Below are positions 1-8,427 of a stretch of DNA of 64,000 bases, one piece after another; positions within the stretch are counted from its first letter, which is position 1, and the number at the start of each line of letters is the position of its first letter. The position numbers were made by a program, and so were the translations under genes. Where the stretch lies: positions 1 through 64,000 of the forward strand of contig JAWXCK010000253.1 of assembly GCA_034408855.1 (NCBI GenBank), in the 5' to 3' direction. Source of the DNA: JAIYDQ01 sp034408855. Lineage in GTDB: Bacteria > Planctomycetota > Planctomycetia > Pirellulales > Pirellulaceae. The notes below the pieces were generated by a model, which did no database searches, had not been told where the DNA came from, and worked only from the letters and a program-made list of their open reading frames with translations.

Positions 1-36
1 GTTAGTGTGTAGGTGAAGAAGGTGCGCAGCAAAGAA

Positions 37-128
37 GTGAGCCGATGGCGGCCTGTTGATTTAGTCGTAGGTTGGGCACTCTTGCCCGACTATCGCAACA
101 CACCGGCGGCTAGCGCCGAACCGCTCAC
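37..128. repeat. Nested palindromic intergenic element
   Basis: The outer arms begin with GTGAGCCGATGGCG at 37 and end with CTAGCGCCGAACCGCTCAC at 128. The inner arms are GTAGGTTGGGCA and TGCCCGAC around 67-91. The left half also carries TGTTGATTTAGTCG, a motif that recurs in the elements near 37.7, 42.0 and 45.5 kb. I see no gene in the first 156 bases. The function is unknown; it could be a REP-like or MITE-like element, or act as a terminator for the gene ending at 157. Confidence 0.6.
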
Positions 129-156
129 GGCACATACCGGAAATAATGCGATTTCA

Positions 157-657
157 TCAACCGAGTAGTTGACGTAGGAAGCGTTTCGATTTGTCGTAGA
201 TGTTCGGGTCCTTGCTAGCGCGAGGGCCGGCCACATTTAAGATTCGAATGTTCGCTTCGACCAACCATTCGATACATGCGACGAATGAAACGCGGCCCGA
301 CAGCCGAACACGAAAATTGGCAATGCCATTTTGTTCTGCGAAGTTGGCGGTGAGCAATGATCCGCCTTCGAGTCGGTTGCCATACAAAATCAGCGTGCCG
401 TTCGAATCGAGTACGTTCTGCCGCGTCCGATCCGCATAGTTTTCAGATAACCATTCTTGCAATTGGTAGCGATCGGGAATCACTCCATCTTCCGCCCGTC
501 GCCCTCGAGGGCACCAGCCACCGTGCGGAATGGCAAGCTCAATGGCAACATCCAACGCTGCCCGATCTACTCCCGTTTGCCCCCCCGAGATTAGCCGCTC
601 GATACGAAATTCGCGTGGAATGAAACCTGTGATTTCTTTGGCGTTTCTAGCGTTCAT
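157..657 (-). CDS. Putative molybdenum carrier / SLOG-fold nucleotide-binding protein
   Basis: A protein of 166 residues with the pattern of the putative molybdenum carrier family, a Rossmann-like SLOG relative. It has a GGQTGVDRAALD loop at residues 25-36, then WCPRGRRAEDG and a later LILYGN strand. The glycine-rich loop probably binds a nucleotide or phosphate. The family name rests on distant similarity, and a role in molybdenum use is not shown here. Its ATG overlaps the stop of the pseudouridine synthase gene as ATGA, so it is probably translated by coupling as the last gene of the tsaE run. It is cytoplasmic, with no signal peptide or membrane segment. Confidence 0.6.
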   Translation of the reverse strand: MNARNAKEITGFIPREFRIERLISGGQTGVDRAALDVAIELAIPHGGWCPRGRRAEDGVIPDRYQLQEWLSENYADRTRQNVLDSNGTLILYGNRLEGGSLLTANFAEQNGIANFRVRLSGRVSFVACIEWLVEANIRILNVAGPRASKDPNIYDKSKRFLRQLLG

Positions 658-1355
658 CCAACGGCATCTCGATCGAATTCGTCACAGTTAGGGATTGCTA
701 GCTTGTCCCAATTATTAGGCAACGGGGCTTGCCAACTAAACTTCGATTTTAACGTAGGATGCACAAGCGATATGCGGCGACAATGCAAAGCGATACTATC
801 GTGCCAAGTCATCGACGAACCATACTTTCGATCGCCTACAACCGGGCAGCCGACCGCTTCTAACTGCGCTCGAATCTGATGTTTTCGCCCCGTCTCCAAT
901 TGGATCTCGATAAGATGTAAATGTTCCCATGATTCGAGAATGCGGAATACTAACGACGCTTCGACAGCACCTGGGACAGAGGGATCGCAACGATACGTTT
1001 TGGCCCGTTTTTCATCGCGAGCCAACCAATGATGCAATCGTGGGTTGGTTGACGAAGGCTCGCCGGTCACGACAGCCCAATAGACTTTTTCAACGCTTCG
1101 TTCTCTAAACTGCTCACTCATCCTTGCCGCCGCCTTCGACGTACGGGCCAGCGGTAGCACGCCGGTGACGACGCGATCCAGTCGACTTACGACGCCTACA
1201 TAGACCTTACCCGGTTTCTGATATTTTGCGCGAAGATACTCAGCCGCTTCGACAATTAAACTCGTGTCGTTTGGCGAAGCTCCTTGCACGATCCAGCCCG
1301 ACGGTTTGTTGACGACGAGCAGATGATTGTCCTCATATAGAACCGGTAGCCTCAT
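654..1355 (-). CDS. RluA-family RNA pseudouridine synthase
   Basis: A protein of 233 residues that converts uridine to pseudouridine in RNA. The catalytic aspartate lies in the SRLDRVVTG motif, where most RluA enzymes have HRLD. The downstream motif ETGRKHQIRAQL and the VGDRKYG segment are typical of the family. There is no N-terminal S4 domain, so it resembles the short stand-alone enzymes such as RluA or TruC rather than RluC or RluD. The target (rRNA or tRNA) cannot be read from the sequence. Its start overlaps the tsaE stop (ATGA), and its own stop overlaps the next start in the same way. Confidence 0.85.
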   Translation of the reverse strand: MRLPVLYEDNHLLVVNKPSGWIVQGASPNDTSLIVEAAEYLRAKYQKPGKVYVGVVSRLDRVVTGVLPLARTSKAAARMSEQFRERSVEKVYWAVVTGEPSSTNPRLHHWLARDEKRAKTYRCDPSVPGAVEASLVFRILESWEHLHLIEIQLETGRKHQIRAQLEAVGCPVVGDRKYGSSMTWHDSIALHCRRISLVHPTLKSKFSWQAPLPNNWDKLAIPNCDEFDRDAVG

Positions 1356-1834
1356 AATTCCTCGCTCGCAATTTCAGCCACCATCCGCCGAGATCGAGGC
1401 CCGGTGCCCGCGATTTCAACTTGGCGTCTGCTTTCGGATAAAACGTCGAGCGAAAGAATGATATGATCCTTGGGAAGGACATCGACAAACTTCTCACCCC
1501 ATTCGATCAACGTAATCGCCGGTTCATCGAAGAATTCTTCGACGCCAATCTCCAAAAATTCGTCTTCGTCGTTGACTCGATAAGCATCCAAATGATAGAG
1601 GACCGGCTTTGTTTCATAACGATGCACCAGGACGAAGGTAGGACTTGTAACATCGTTAACATTGGCTCCGAGAGCTTCGGCAAGGTACTTCGTGAACTGC
1701 GTTTTTCCGGCCCCTAAGGTTCCATCCAAGCGAACGGTGACCGGCGGCTCTAAACGCTTGGCAAGACTAATCGCAAAACGTCGACAATCGTCGAGCGATT
1801 CCCAGGTAAGAACTGTCGAATTCGTTTGATTCAT
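1352..1834 (-). CDS. tsaE: tRNA threonylcarbamoyladenosine synthesis ATPase TsaE
   Basis: A protein of 160 residues, the usual length for TsaE, the ATPase that works with TsaB and TsaD to make t6A at position 37 of ANN-decoding tRNAs. The Walker A motif GTLGAGKT lies at residues 38-45. It is followed by the family segments SPTFVLVHRY and YHLDAYRV, and by LIEWGEKF near the end. TsaB and TsaD are not in this window. It is the first gene of a tightly overlapping trio. A palindromic element at 1892-1976 separates it from rsmE upstream, so the trio may have its own promoter. Confidence 0.93.
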   Translation of the reverse strand: MNQTNSTVLTWESLDDCRRFAISLAKRLEPPVTVRLDGTLGAGKTQFTKYLAEALGANVNDVTSPTFVLVHRYETKPVLYHLDAYRVNDEDEFLEIGVEEFFDEPAITLIEWGEKFVDVLPKDHIILSLDVLSESRRQVEIAGTGPRSRRMVAEIASEEL

Positions 1835-1891
1835 GGTAGATCGTTATGTTTTTCGCGCTTTGTCCGTATTGAAATTTGTGGTGCAAAAATT

Positions 1892-1976
1892 GGGTGGCAC
1901 GCCCAGAGTCTTCGATGGGCGTGTAGAAACCTTGAAATTCGCCACGCCCTTCGCAAAGCCTCAGAGCGTGCCACCC
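1892..1976. repeat. Family C palindrome, copy 1 (GGGTGGCACGC)
   Basis: An imperfect inverted repeat with arms at 1892-1923 and 1943-1976. The outer ends GGGTGGCACG and CGTGCCACCC are exact complements; the arms also share the pattern AGTCTTCGA...GGGCGTG. The same element recurs at 7406-7480. It lies between rsmE and tsaE. Confidence 0.75.
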
Positions 1977-1982
1977 TAAAAT

Positions 1983-2795
1983 CTAATCTGGACGAAGCAC
2001 TAGCTTATCGTATTGGTCATCTTGGGGTAGTTGAACCAATAGACTACCAAAGATGCTCGCTGCGCATACCGCTGTTTCAACGCGCAGAATACGCGAGCCT
2101 AAGCTAAGCTTTTCCCATCCGGCGGCTAATGCGCGATTCACTTCAGAATCCGAAAAGCCACCTTCGGGACCAATCGCGATGAATACTTCCTCAGCCGTTC
2201 GCCCTTCGAAGGCTCGAGCCGAAAACAGATTTTGAGAATCGATCGAGTTGCGGTCGGGATGCGCGAAAAAATGTCTCGAGATGGCAGTAGTTTCCGATGC
2301 ATTCGAAGCATCAGCCAAAAGAAACGTTTCAAAGTCACAGGGTGGCGCAATTGTCATAAGCCGATTTCGTTCACATTGCTTGCAAGCCTCGATGACTGTG
2401 CGCATCCATTTTTCCGACGACGAATCTTTGGGAACGCACACCGACCGCTCGCAGACGATCGGAACTAACTCATGAATTCCCAATTCGACGGCCCGTTCAA
2501 TAACCGCCTTCTGTCGGTCGCCTTTGGGCAACGCAACAGCCAGTCGAACTTTGCCGGGCAATTCGTTCGGGTGAACGCGAAAGGAGACTACATTGAGCGT
2601 AACATCGCGTTTTGCGATTAGTACAATATCGCACAGAGCTTCATTTCCAAGTCCATCAAAGGCAACGCACTGATTGCCCACTTTTTCGCGCCGGACGCGC
2701 AGGGCATGATGAGCCTCTTCGGATGGTAGGACAATTGAACCAGCCGACGGCAGGTTAGGAACAAAGTATCGATTGAAACCCACGAGAACTCTCAA
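1983..2795 (-). CDS. rsmE: 16S rRNA (uracil-1498-N3)-methyltransferase RsmE
   Basis: A protein of 270 residues of the SPOUT class that methylates N3 of U1498 in 16S rRNA using SAM. The C-terminal knot carries the family signature IGPEGGFSDSEV followed by LSLGSRILRVETA. Earlier family blocks are ALRVRREKVG (PUA-like part) and RAVELGIHELVPIVCERSV. The protein is slightly longer than E. coli RsmE. The start fits FNRYFVPNLPSAG, the usual N-terminal strand. It is read toward tsaE, with a palindrome in the gap. Confidence 0.9.
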   Translation of the reverse strand: MRVLVGFNRYFVPNLPSAGSIVLPSEEAHHALRVRREKVGNQCVAFDGLGNEALCDIVLIAKRDVTLNVVSFRVHPNELPGKVRLAVALPKGDRQKAVIERAVELGIHELVPIVCERSVCVPKDSSSEKWMRTVIEACKQCERNRLMTIAPPCDFETFLLADASNASETTAISRHFFAHPDRNSIDSQNLFSARAFEGRTAEEVFIAIGPEGGFSDSEVNRALAAGWEKLSLGSRILRVETAVCAASIFGSLLVQLPQDDQYDKLVLRPD

Positions 2796-2868
2796 AACAA
2801 TTCAAAGTCTCTACTATATCAAATACCTCAGCTCTGTACTGGCGATTTGCCAGTTAAAATAATGAACA

Positions 2869-2955
2869 GTGAGCGGTAAGACGCAAGCCGTCCGGTGGGA
2901 GCGAAGAAAACATTGGAGATACACCGGGCGGCTTGCGCCACTCCCCTTCAAAATC
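2869..2955. repeat. Palindromic element between rsmE and the aldo/keto reductase
   Basis: Arms GACGCAAGCCGTCCGGTG (2880-2897) and CACCGGGCGGCTTGCGCC (2922-2939) pair with two mismatches. The flank begins with GTGAGCGG, as in other elements of this window. A partial second copy (GTGAGCGGCATTAAGCTTGCG) follows near 2973. The gap lies between divergent genes, so a terminator role is unlikely. Confidence 0.6.
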
Positions 2956-3084
2956 GACTCCAAAAGCGCGAATGTGAGCGGCATTAAGCTTGCGCCGCAC
3001 CACTATCGAGTTCGCTTATCGATCGTGTATAACTTTGACGGGTAATTTTCCGTTCTCGTTTCCGTATTTGTAGAAATCATCGCC

Positions 3085-4041
3085 ATGAAAAACTCCCCAC
3101 CTGCTGTTGGTTTAGGTCTTTGGAAAATCGAAAATCAAGCTGCGGCTGGAATGGTGCGTTCAGCGATTCAGGCAGGTTATCGGCATCTTGACTCGGCGTC
3201 GGACTATGGCAACGAAGCGTATACCGGGCAAGGAATCGCGGTAGCCATTCAAGACCGCTTGGTTCGACGCGACGAGTTGTGGGTGACGAGCAAACTTTGG
3301 AATACCAATCATCGACGCGAGTACGTTCGAGCCGCTTGCGAACGATCGCTGAAAGATCTTCAATGTGACTATCTCGATCTGTATCTCATCCATTTTCCGA
3401 TTTGCTTGAAGTATGTCGCTCCGGAAACGCGATACCCAGCCGGTTGGTTTTTTGACCCCGATGCAGCGACACCCAGAATGGAAGTAGACGCCGTTCCGAT
3501 TCATGAATCGTGGCGCGCAATGGAGGAATTGGTTCAAGCTGGCTTGGTCAAGAATATTGGAATCAGCAATTTTGGCGTTTCGTTGATCCGCGACCTTTTA
3601 TCCTATGCAACCATTCGTCCAGCCGTCTTGCAAGTAGAATCGCATCCGTATCTAGTTCAACCCAAGTTGCTGCGTTATTGCCAACAAGAGCAAATCGCCT
3701 ATACGGCCTTTTCGCCGCTCGGAGCTCCTTCATATGTTCCTCTCGGTATGGCCAAGGAGAGCGATTCGGTATTGGAGGAGACGGTCGTGAAGCAAATCGC
3801 ATCGAGGCTTGGAAAATCGCCCGCCCAGGTTGTGCTCGCTTGGGGAATCAATCGAGGGACATCGGTGATTCCGAAAACAGGCCGCGTCGAACGTCTCGTC
3901 GAGAATCTGGCTGCCAAAGAGATCAAGCTGACGGCTGCCGATATCGATGCCATTTCAAATCTCGACCGCAACCAACGCTTTAACGATCCCGGCGTTTTTT
4001 GCGAATCGGGCTTCGGAAGTTTCTACCCAATTTACGAGTAG
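3085..4041 (+). CDS. Aldo/keto reductase
   Basis: A protein of 318 residues with the full length and catalytic tetrad of the AKR superfamily: Asp36 and Tyr41 in HLDSASDYGNE, Lys70 in VTSKLWN and His103 in LIHFP. It folds as a TIM barrel and reduces aldehydes or aldoses with NAD(P)H. The C-terminal part has VIPKTGRVERLVENL, the region that contacts the cofactor 2'-phosphate. The layout is close to xylose/aldose reductases, but the substrate cannot be fixed. Its last codons overlap the end of the convergent UvrC-like gene by about 10 bases. Confidence 0.85.
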   Translation: MKNSPPAVGLGLWKIENQAAAGMVRSAIQAGYRHLDSASDYGNEAYTGQGIAVAIQDRLVRRDELWVTSKLWNTNHRREYVRAACERSLKDLQCDYLDLYLIHFPICLKYVAPETRYPAGWFFDPDAATPRMEVDAVPIHESWRAMEELVQAGLVKNIGISNFGVSLIRDLLSYATIRPAVLQVESHPYLVQPKLLRYCQQEQIAYTAFSPLGAPSYVPLGMAKESDSVLEETVVKQIASRLGKSPAQVVLAWGINRGTSVIPKTGRVERLVENLAAKEIKLTAADIDAISNLDRNQRFNDPGVFCESGFGSFYPIYE

Positions 4042-5207
4042 ACCTGTAACGGTTTGGCATCGATTTCGTGCAGCAGACGAATCCTTTTTTGTTCAGCCGG
4101 ATTCTTTCGAAACCAACCTGAAACGATTGCGAGTGTCTCTTCGCGTCGCTGGAAATGTACACCAAGCGTATTGTCACATTTTGACCAATGCTCGACTTGG
4201 TCGCGTGCCGTTCGGAAGTCGCGTGACTTTTTGGGAGCTCGAACGGCATGTTCTACCACGCCGCGTCGAATGAGATACCAAATGTCGCGGTCATCATTAC
4301 CCGGCATCGGATAGATGCACGTCAGTTTCTCACGAGCTTGTGCGTGGTAGGCCAAGCGGAGGGTAAGCCAACGCAAAATCTGCGCATCTTCGCGGTATCG
4401 AACCGCCTGCTCAAAGTGAAGTCGCCGAGATGCCAACGCCATTTGAGACTCGAGATGCTCGACAATGTTGTGGGATGTACCTTTGAGAAAGCTTACCGCC
4501 AAGTCGACCTGTCGCTGGTACGAACGGCGTGAGCAAGCCATGGCACATGGACCGAGGCAGGTCGCCAACTCGTGCCGCATGCATTCAGGACGAATCTCTA
4601 GTTCGAAGAGCGGTCGCTGATCGGTGAATTGAAATTTGGTCTGATTCGGGCAATCGCGAAGCTGGAAAAACCGATTCAGAATTTCGACAGCTCGATGAAC
4701 ACGATTGGAGCCGACGAATGGACCTTCCCATGCAATAGCGTTACTGTCGACGTCTCGCGAAACATAGAACGTTTCGACGGGGCCGCGTCCCAAGCAAAGG
4801 AAGACGCTCTTTTGCCGATTCGGAATACCTTGAACATTAAAACGCGGTCGGAAATTGCGAATCAAATGCTGCTCGCGAAGTAAGGCGGCAAATTCAGTCG
4901 GCTGTGCCTCCCAGACTATCTCCTCGGCAGATTGGATGATTCGACCACCCTTTTCGTCTTCGTTGGTCGGCATGAAATAGCTAAGCAGGCGATTGCGAAG
5001 CGATTTTGATTTTCCGACATAGATCAGCCGCCCCACTGCATCGATCATGCCATAGACGCCAGGTTCACGAGGCGATTTCTGGCGAATAAGTTCGCGCAAA
5101 CCTTCCGAGCTGCCGCCGCTCAGTCGAGCAGTTCGAGGCAGTTCGTAGGGCATGAGCCGATCTGCCCCAAAATCGCTAAAGACTTCTTGTTGAAGAAAAG
5201 CATCCAT
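4032..5207 (-). CDS. Short UvrC-like GIY-YIG nuclease domain protein
   Basis: About 391 residues if the ATG at 5207 is used; an in-frame ATG at 5312 is less likely because it nearly reaches the divergent nadE gene. The N-terminal half carries a GIY-YIG domain (EPGVYGMID, then LIYVGKSKSLRNRL) that follows the UvrC pattern through QLRDC. A CLGPCAMACSRRSY block and a UvrB-interaction-like helix region (FEQAVRYREDAQILRWL) follow. The C-terminal RNase H-like and helix-hairpin-helix parts of true UvrC are missing, as in the Cho nucleases. It probably makes single-strand incisions in DNA, perhaps in repair. A full-length uvrC is not in the window. Confidence 0.75.
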   Translation of the reverse strand: MDAFLQQEVFSDFGADRLMPYELPRTARLSGGSSEGLRELIRQKSPREPGVYGMIDAVGRLIYVGKSKSLRNRLLSYFMPTNEDEKGGRIIQSAEEIVWEAQPTEFAALLREQHLIRNFRPRFNVQGIPNRQKSVFLCLGRGPVETFYVSRDVDSNAIAWEGPFVGSNRVHRAVEILNRFFQLRDCPNQTKFQFTDQRPLFELEIRPECMRHELATCLGPCAMACSRRSYQRQVDLAVSFLKGTSHNIVEHLESQMALASRRLHFEQAVRYREDAQILRWLTLRLAYHAQAREKLTCIYPMPGNDDRDIWYLIRRGVVEHAVRAPKKSRDFRTARDQVEHWSKCDNTLGVHFQRREETLAIVSGWFRKNPAEQKRIRLLHEIDAKPLQVYS

Positions 5208-5361
5208 GCAGTGGAATCCTCTATGACTAGTTCGACGGTCCTTGATTCTACTCGTTTTGAGCCGTGGGTTAAACACGAGTTTTTGCGGGTGATTATACTC
5301 TTTAAGATCCATTTATTTGAACGGACGTCGCCGTCTGTTACGTGTGTCGCAAAGGTTTTAC

Positions 5362-7356
5362 ATGCATCCACTCGGTTTTATTCGTGTTTCTGCGGTTTCA
5401 CCAGCGATATCGGTGGCTAATCCGATCGCTAATGTCGAGTCGATCATGGAATCGCGTCGATCTTTGACTGACTCGGATGTCCTGGTTTTTCCGGAACTAG
5501 CTATCAGCGGCTACACCTGCGGTGACTTATTCTTGCAAAGTCGCTTGCTCGACGACTGTTTGGACGCATTGCGGAGCTTGATTGCGGACTCGTCTGGTGT
5601 CGATCAGCTATGGGTAGTGGGACTACCGATTCGCATTGAGGGTCGGCTATTCAATACTGCGGCGATGATCCACAACGGCAAGTTGCTCGGATTGATTCCG
5701 AAGCAATACTTGCCAACGTATCAGGAATTTTACGAAGCCCGTTGGTTCTCGGCTGGTTCAAACGATCTGCCGGCAATGGCTAGCTTCGATGGATTAGGCG
5801 AAATACCGTTCGGCGTCGACCTGCTCTTTGAATGCGGCGAATTAGTCGTAGGCGTCGAGATTTGCGAAGATCTTTGGATGCCGGTACCACCAAGTTCTAT
5901 TCAGGCTCTTGCAGGTGCGAACTTACTGCTTAATTTATCGGCGAGCAATGAAACGATCGGCAAAGCCAGCTATCGCACCAACTTAGTGACTAGCCAATCA
6001 GGTCGATGTTTAGCAGCCTACGCCTATTCAAGTTCTGGCCCCACGGAATCGACCACCGATCTCGTTTTTGGCGGTCATTGTTTAATTGCGGAAAACGGTA
6101 TCCTGCTTGACCAGTCAAAACGTGTCGGAACGGGCGGTGGTCTGGATGACGCATTGAATCATATAACGGTCGACGTCGACTTGGGGCGGCTGCTGCACGA
6201 TCGCCAAAAAACCGGGACTTTTTTTCAAGGTGTTTCGAAATGGGTTGCCACGCCGTTCCGTCGCATACCGTTTTCACTCGCTCGCGAACCGCAACCACTG
6301 AAGCGATTTGTCTCAGGCCAACCCTTTGTCCCCAAGGATCATGACGAACTGGATGCTCGCCGCCAAGACATTTTTGAAATCCAGTGCGCGGCGCTTGCCA
6401 AGCGAATCGGACAAATTCCGACAAGCCTGCCATTAGCCATCGGAGTATCCGGCGGCTTAGATTCAACGTTAGCCTTGCTCGTCGCCATTGCCATGTGCGA
6501 TGATCGTTCCATCGACCGACAGCGGATTCTTGGCATCACCATGCCGGGCTTCGGTACATCCAAGCGAACAATGGAAAATGCCGAGAAGTTGATGTCGTTG
6601 TTGGGTATCCAAAGCACCAAGATCGACATCCGCGAAAACTGCCTGCAAGGTTTCCGCGATCTAAAGCATCCACCATTCGGCATTCCGATCGGGGAAAAAT
6701 CCGTCGCCGAGTTTCAGGCGGCGATCGAAGCACTTCCATCCATGCGTCATTCCGACCTCGTCTTCGAAAATGTTCAAGCTCGAGTGAGAACACTCCTGTT
6801 GATGAATAGCGGATTCGTGTTAGGAACCGGCGATCTGTCCGAGCAAGCCCTCGGCTGGTCGACTTATAACGCCGATCACATGTCGATGTACAACGTCAAC
6901 TGTAGCATCCCAAAAACTCTGGTTCGCTTTTTAGTTCGCTATGTTGCCGAACATCGCTTTGAAAACGAAATTCGCGATGTGTTGCTATCGATCGCAGACA
7001 CTCCCATATCGCCCGAATTGCTTCCGCTATCCAAAGACGGACAGATACAGCAATCGACCGAAGGAACGCTTGGCGCATACGAACTCCACGATTTCTTTTT
7101 GTATCATTTCATTCGCACCGGAGCTTCTCCTGAAAAGATACTGTTGCTGGCAGAAAGCGCTGAGTTTTCAGTCAACTACGATGCCGTTGAAATCAGAAAG
7201 ACGCTCGAAACGTTTCTAAAGCGATTTTTCGCCAATCAGTTCAAGCGTTCGTGTGTCCCCGATGGCCCCAAAGTCGGCAGCATCTCGCTATCGCCGCGCG
7301 GCGACTGGCGAATGCCCAGCGACGCAAGCGTTCAATCGTGGCTCCGCAACCTGTAG
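5362..7356 (+). CDS. nadE: Glutamine-dependent NAD+ synthase
   Basis: A protein of 664 residues from the ATG at 5362; an upstream ATG at 5317 would add 15 residues that do not fit the family. Residues 1-300 form a nitrilase-type glutaminase domain with the triad Glu45 (VFPELAISG), Lys114 (IPKQYLPTY) and Cys168 (VEICEDLW). The synthetase domain has the PP-loop SGGLDST at 363-369. It makes NAD+ from deamido-NAD+, ATP and glutamine, the ammonia passing through an internal tunnel. It is divergent from the UvrC-like gene, and the 154 bases between them must hold both promoters. Confidence 0.94.
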   Translation: MHPLGFIRVSAVSPAISVANPIANVESIMESRRSLTDSDVLVFPELAISGYTCGDLFLQSRLLDDCLDALRSLIADSSGVDQLWVVGLPIRIEGRLFNTAAMIHNGKLLGLIPKQYLPTYQEFYEARWFSAGSNDLPAMASFDGLGEIPFGVDLLFECGELVVGVEICEDLWMPVPPSSIQALAGANLLLNLSASNETIGKASYRTNLVTSQSGRCLAAYAYSSSGPTESTTDLVFGGHCLIAENGILLDQSKRVGTGGGLDDALNHITVDVDLGRLLHDRQKTGTFFQGVSKWVATPFRRIPFSLAREPQPLKRFVSGQPFVPKDHDELDARRQDIFEIQCAALAKRIGQIPTSLPLAIGVSGGLDSTLALLVAIAMCDDRSIDRQRILGITMPGFGTSKRTMENAEKLMSLLGIQSTKIDIRENCLQGFRDLKHPPFGIPIGEKSVAEFQAAIEALPSMRHSDLVFENVQARVRTLLLMNSGFVLGTGDLSEQALGWSTYNADHMSMYNVNCSIPKTLVRFLVRYVAEHRFENEIRDVLLSIADTPISPELLPLSKDGQIQQSTEGTLGAYELHDFFLYHFIRTGASPEKILLLAESAEFSVNYDAVEIRKTLETFLKRFFANQFKRSCVPDGPKVGSISLSPRGDWRMPSDASVQSWLRNL

Positions 7357-7405
7357 TCGGCTTGCTAAGGAAATGTCAAAAATATCTGCCAGGGCTTTCC
7401 ATAGC

Positions 7406-7480
7406 GGGTGGCACGCTCTGAGTCTTCGAAGGGCGTGGTCGCGATAATCACGCCCTTCGAAGACTCAGGACGTGCCACCC
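7406..7480. repeat. Family C palindrome, copy 2
   Basis: Arms of 32 bases at 7406-7437 and 7449-7480 pair with only two mismatches around an 11-base spacer. The core AGTCTTCGAAGGGCGTG matches the copy at 1892-1976. The element lies between the convergent nadE and hydrolase genes and could form a strong transcript hairpin on either strand. Confidence 0.8.
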
Positions 7481-7554
7481 AATTGCTTCTAAATCGGAAT
7501 GAATGCTTTGACGAAGCGACGAACGAACCTTTCGCACGCAAACTTCCAATGCGT

Positions 7555-8421
7555 TCAATTCGTCTGGAGCGATTCGATTAGTTTCTCGACTTTAGCGAAA
7601 TAGGCTTCAGGGCAAGGGACCAAGTGTGTTAGCCCTTCGATGGTTTGGAATTCCTTGACTACCGAAACTGAACGCTGAAATAGGCGTTGGGCTGACCAGA
7701 GAGGAATCACTTCGTCAATGTCGCCGTGCATTTGAAGGAGAGGCCCATTAAAGTATTTAATCTTTGCGATCGATAAGAATTGATTGCGCATGACAAAGCG
7801 AACGGGCAGCCACCAATAGTGACTGGCGGCGACATCCACGGCGCTGCTAAAGGTACGATCGAGCACGAGAGCTCTAGCTCCATTTATTGAAGCCAAATGG
7901 ACCGCGACACCGCCACCCAGCGAGTGGCCCATCAAAATGAGCTCCTCTTCAAACTGTTCGGTTTCCTCGGAGAGCCATATAGAAGCCGCTTCAGCATCTT
8001 CACAGATGCCTCGCTCAAAGGGTTTGCCTTGGCTTTTTCCGAATCCGCGGTAATCAAAAGCGAATACGGCGGCATTCATCTGCTTCCTTAGCCGATCCAT
8101 CTCAGGCGCTAGCATGGCTACGTTTTCTGCGTTGCCATGACAGAAGAGAATCGTTGCAGTCGCATCCGACTTCGGAAAAAAATAGCCGTGCAAGGGCGTG
8201 CCATCCAATGATTCGAACGAAATATCTTCGAGCTCAATTCCTGGATGTTCCCAGTCGCCTCGCTCAGGTCCGGCGCCAGGAAATACGAGGTTGGTCTCAA
8301 AGTACATCATGGCTCCAAGAATTGCCAAGTAAGTCACCGAGATCAACTTGAGCACGATCGCGGCTCGGCGATAGCCGATTCGTTCTCGATCTGCTCGTTG
8401 TTTGGCTAGTGGGATATTCAT
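7555..8421 (-). CDS. Membrane-anchored alpha/beta hydrolase (BEM46/ABHD13 type)
   Basis: A protein of 288 residues with one N-terminal membrane segment (about residues 20-40, IVLKLISVTYLAILGAMMY) and a serine hydrolase domain outside it. The nucleophile is Ser167 in GHSLGGG; the acid is probably the Asp in MHGDIDEVIP, and the histidine is in GLTHLVPC. The FCHGNAEN oxyanion strand and AFDYRGFGKSQG are typical of the BEM46-like group. The substrate is unknown. It starts 6 bases after the pyrophosphatase gene and so is probably the last gene of a rho operon. Confidence 0.8.
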   Translation of the reverse strand: MNIPLAKQRADRERIGYRRAAIVLKLISVTYLAILGAMMYFETNLVFPGAGPERGDWEHPGIELEDISFESLDGTPLHGYFFPKSDATATILFCHGNAENVAMLAPEMDRLRKQMNAAVFAFDYRGFGKSQGKPFERGICEDAEAASIWLSEETEQFEEELILMGHSLGGGVAVHLASINGARALVLDRTFSSAVDVAASHYWWLPVRFVMRNQFLSIAKIKYFNGPLLQMHGDIDEVIPLWSAQRLFQRSVSVVKEFQTIEGLTHLVPCPEAYFAKVEKLIESLQTN

Positions 8422-8427
8422 CGCGTA

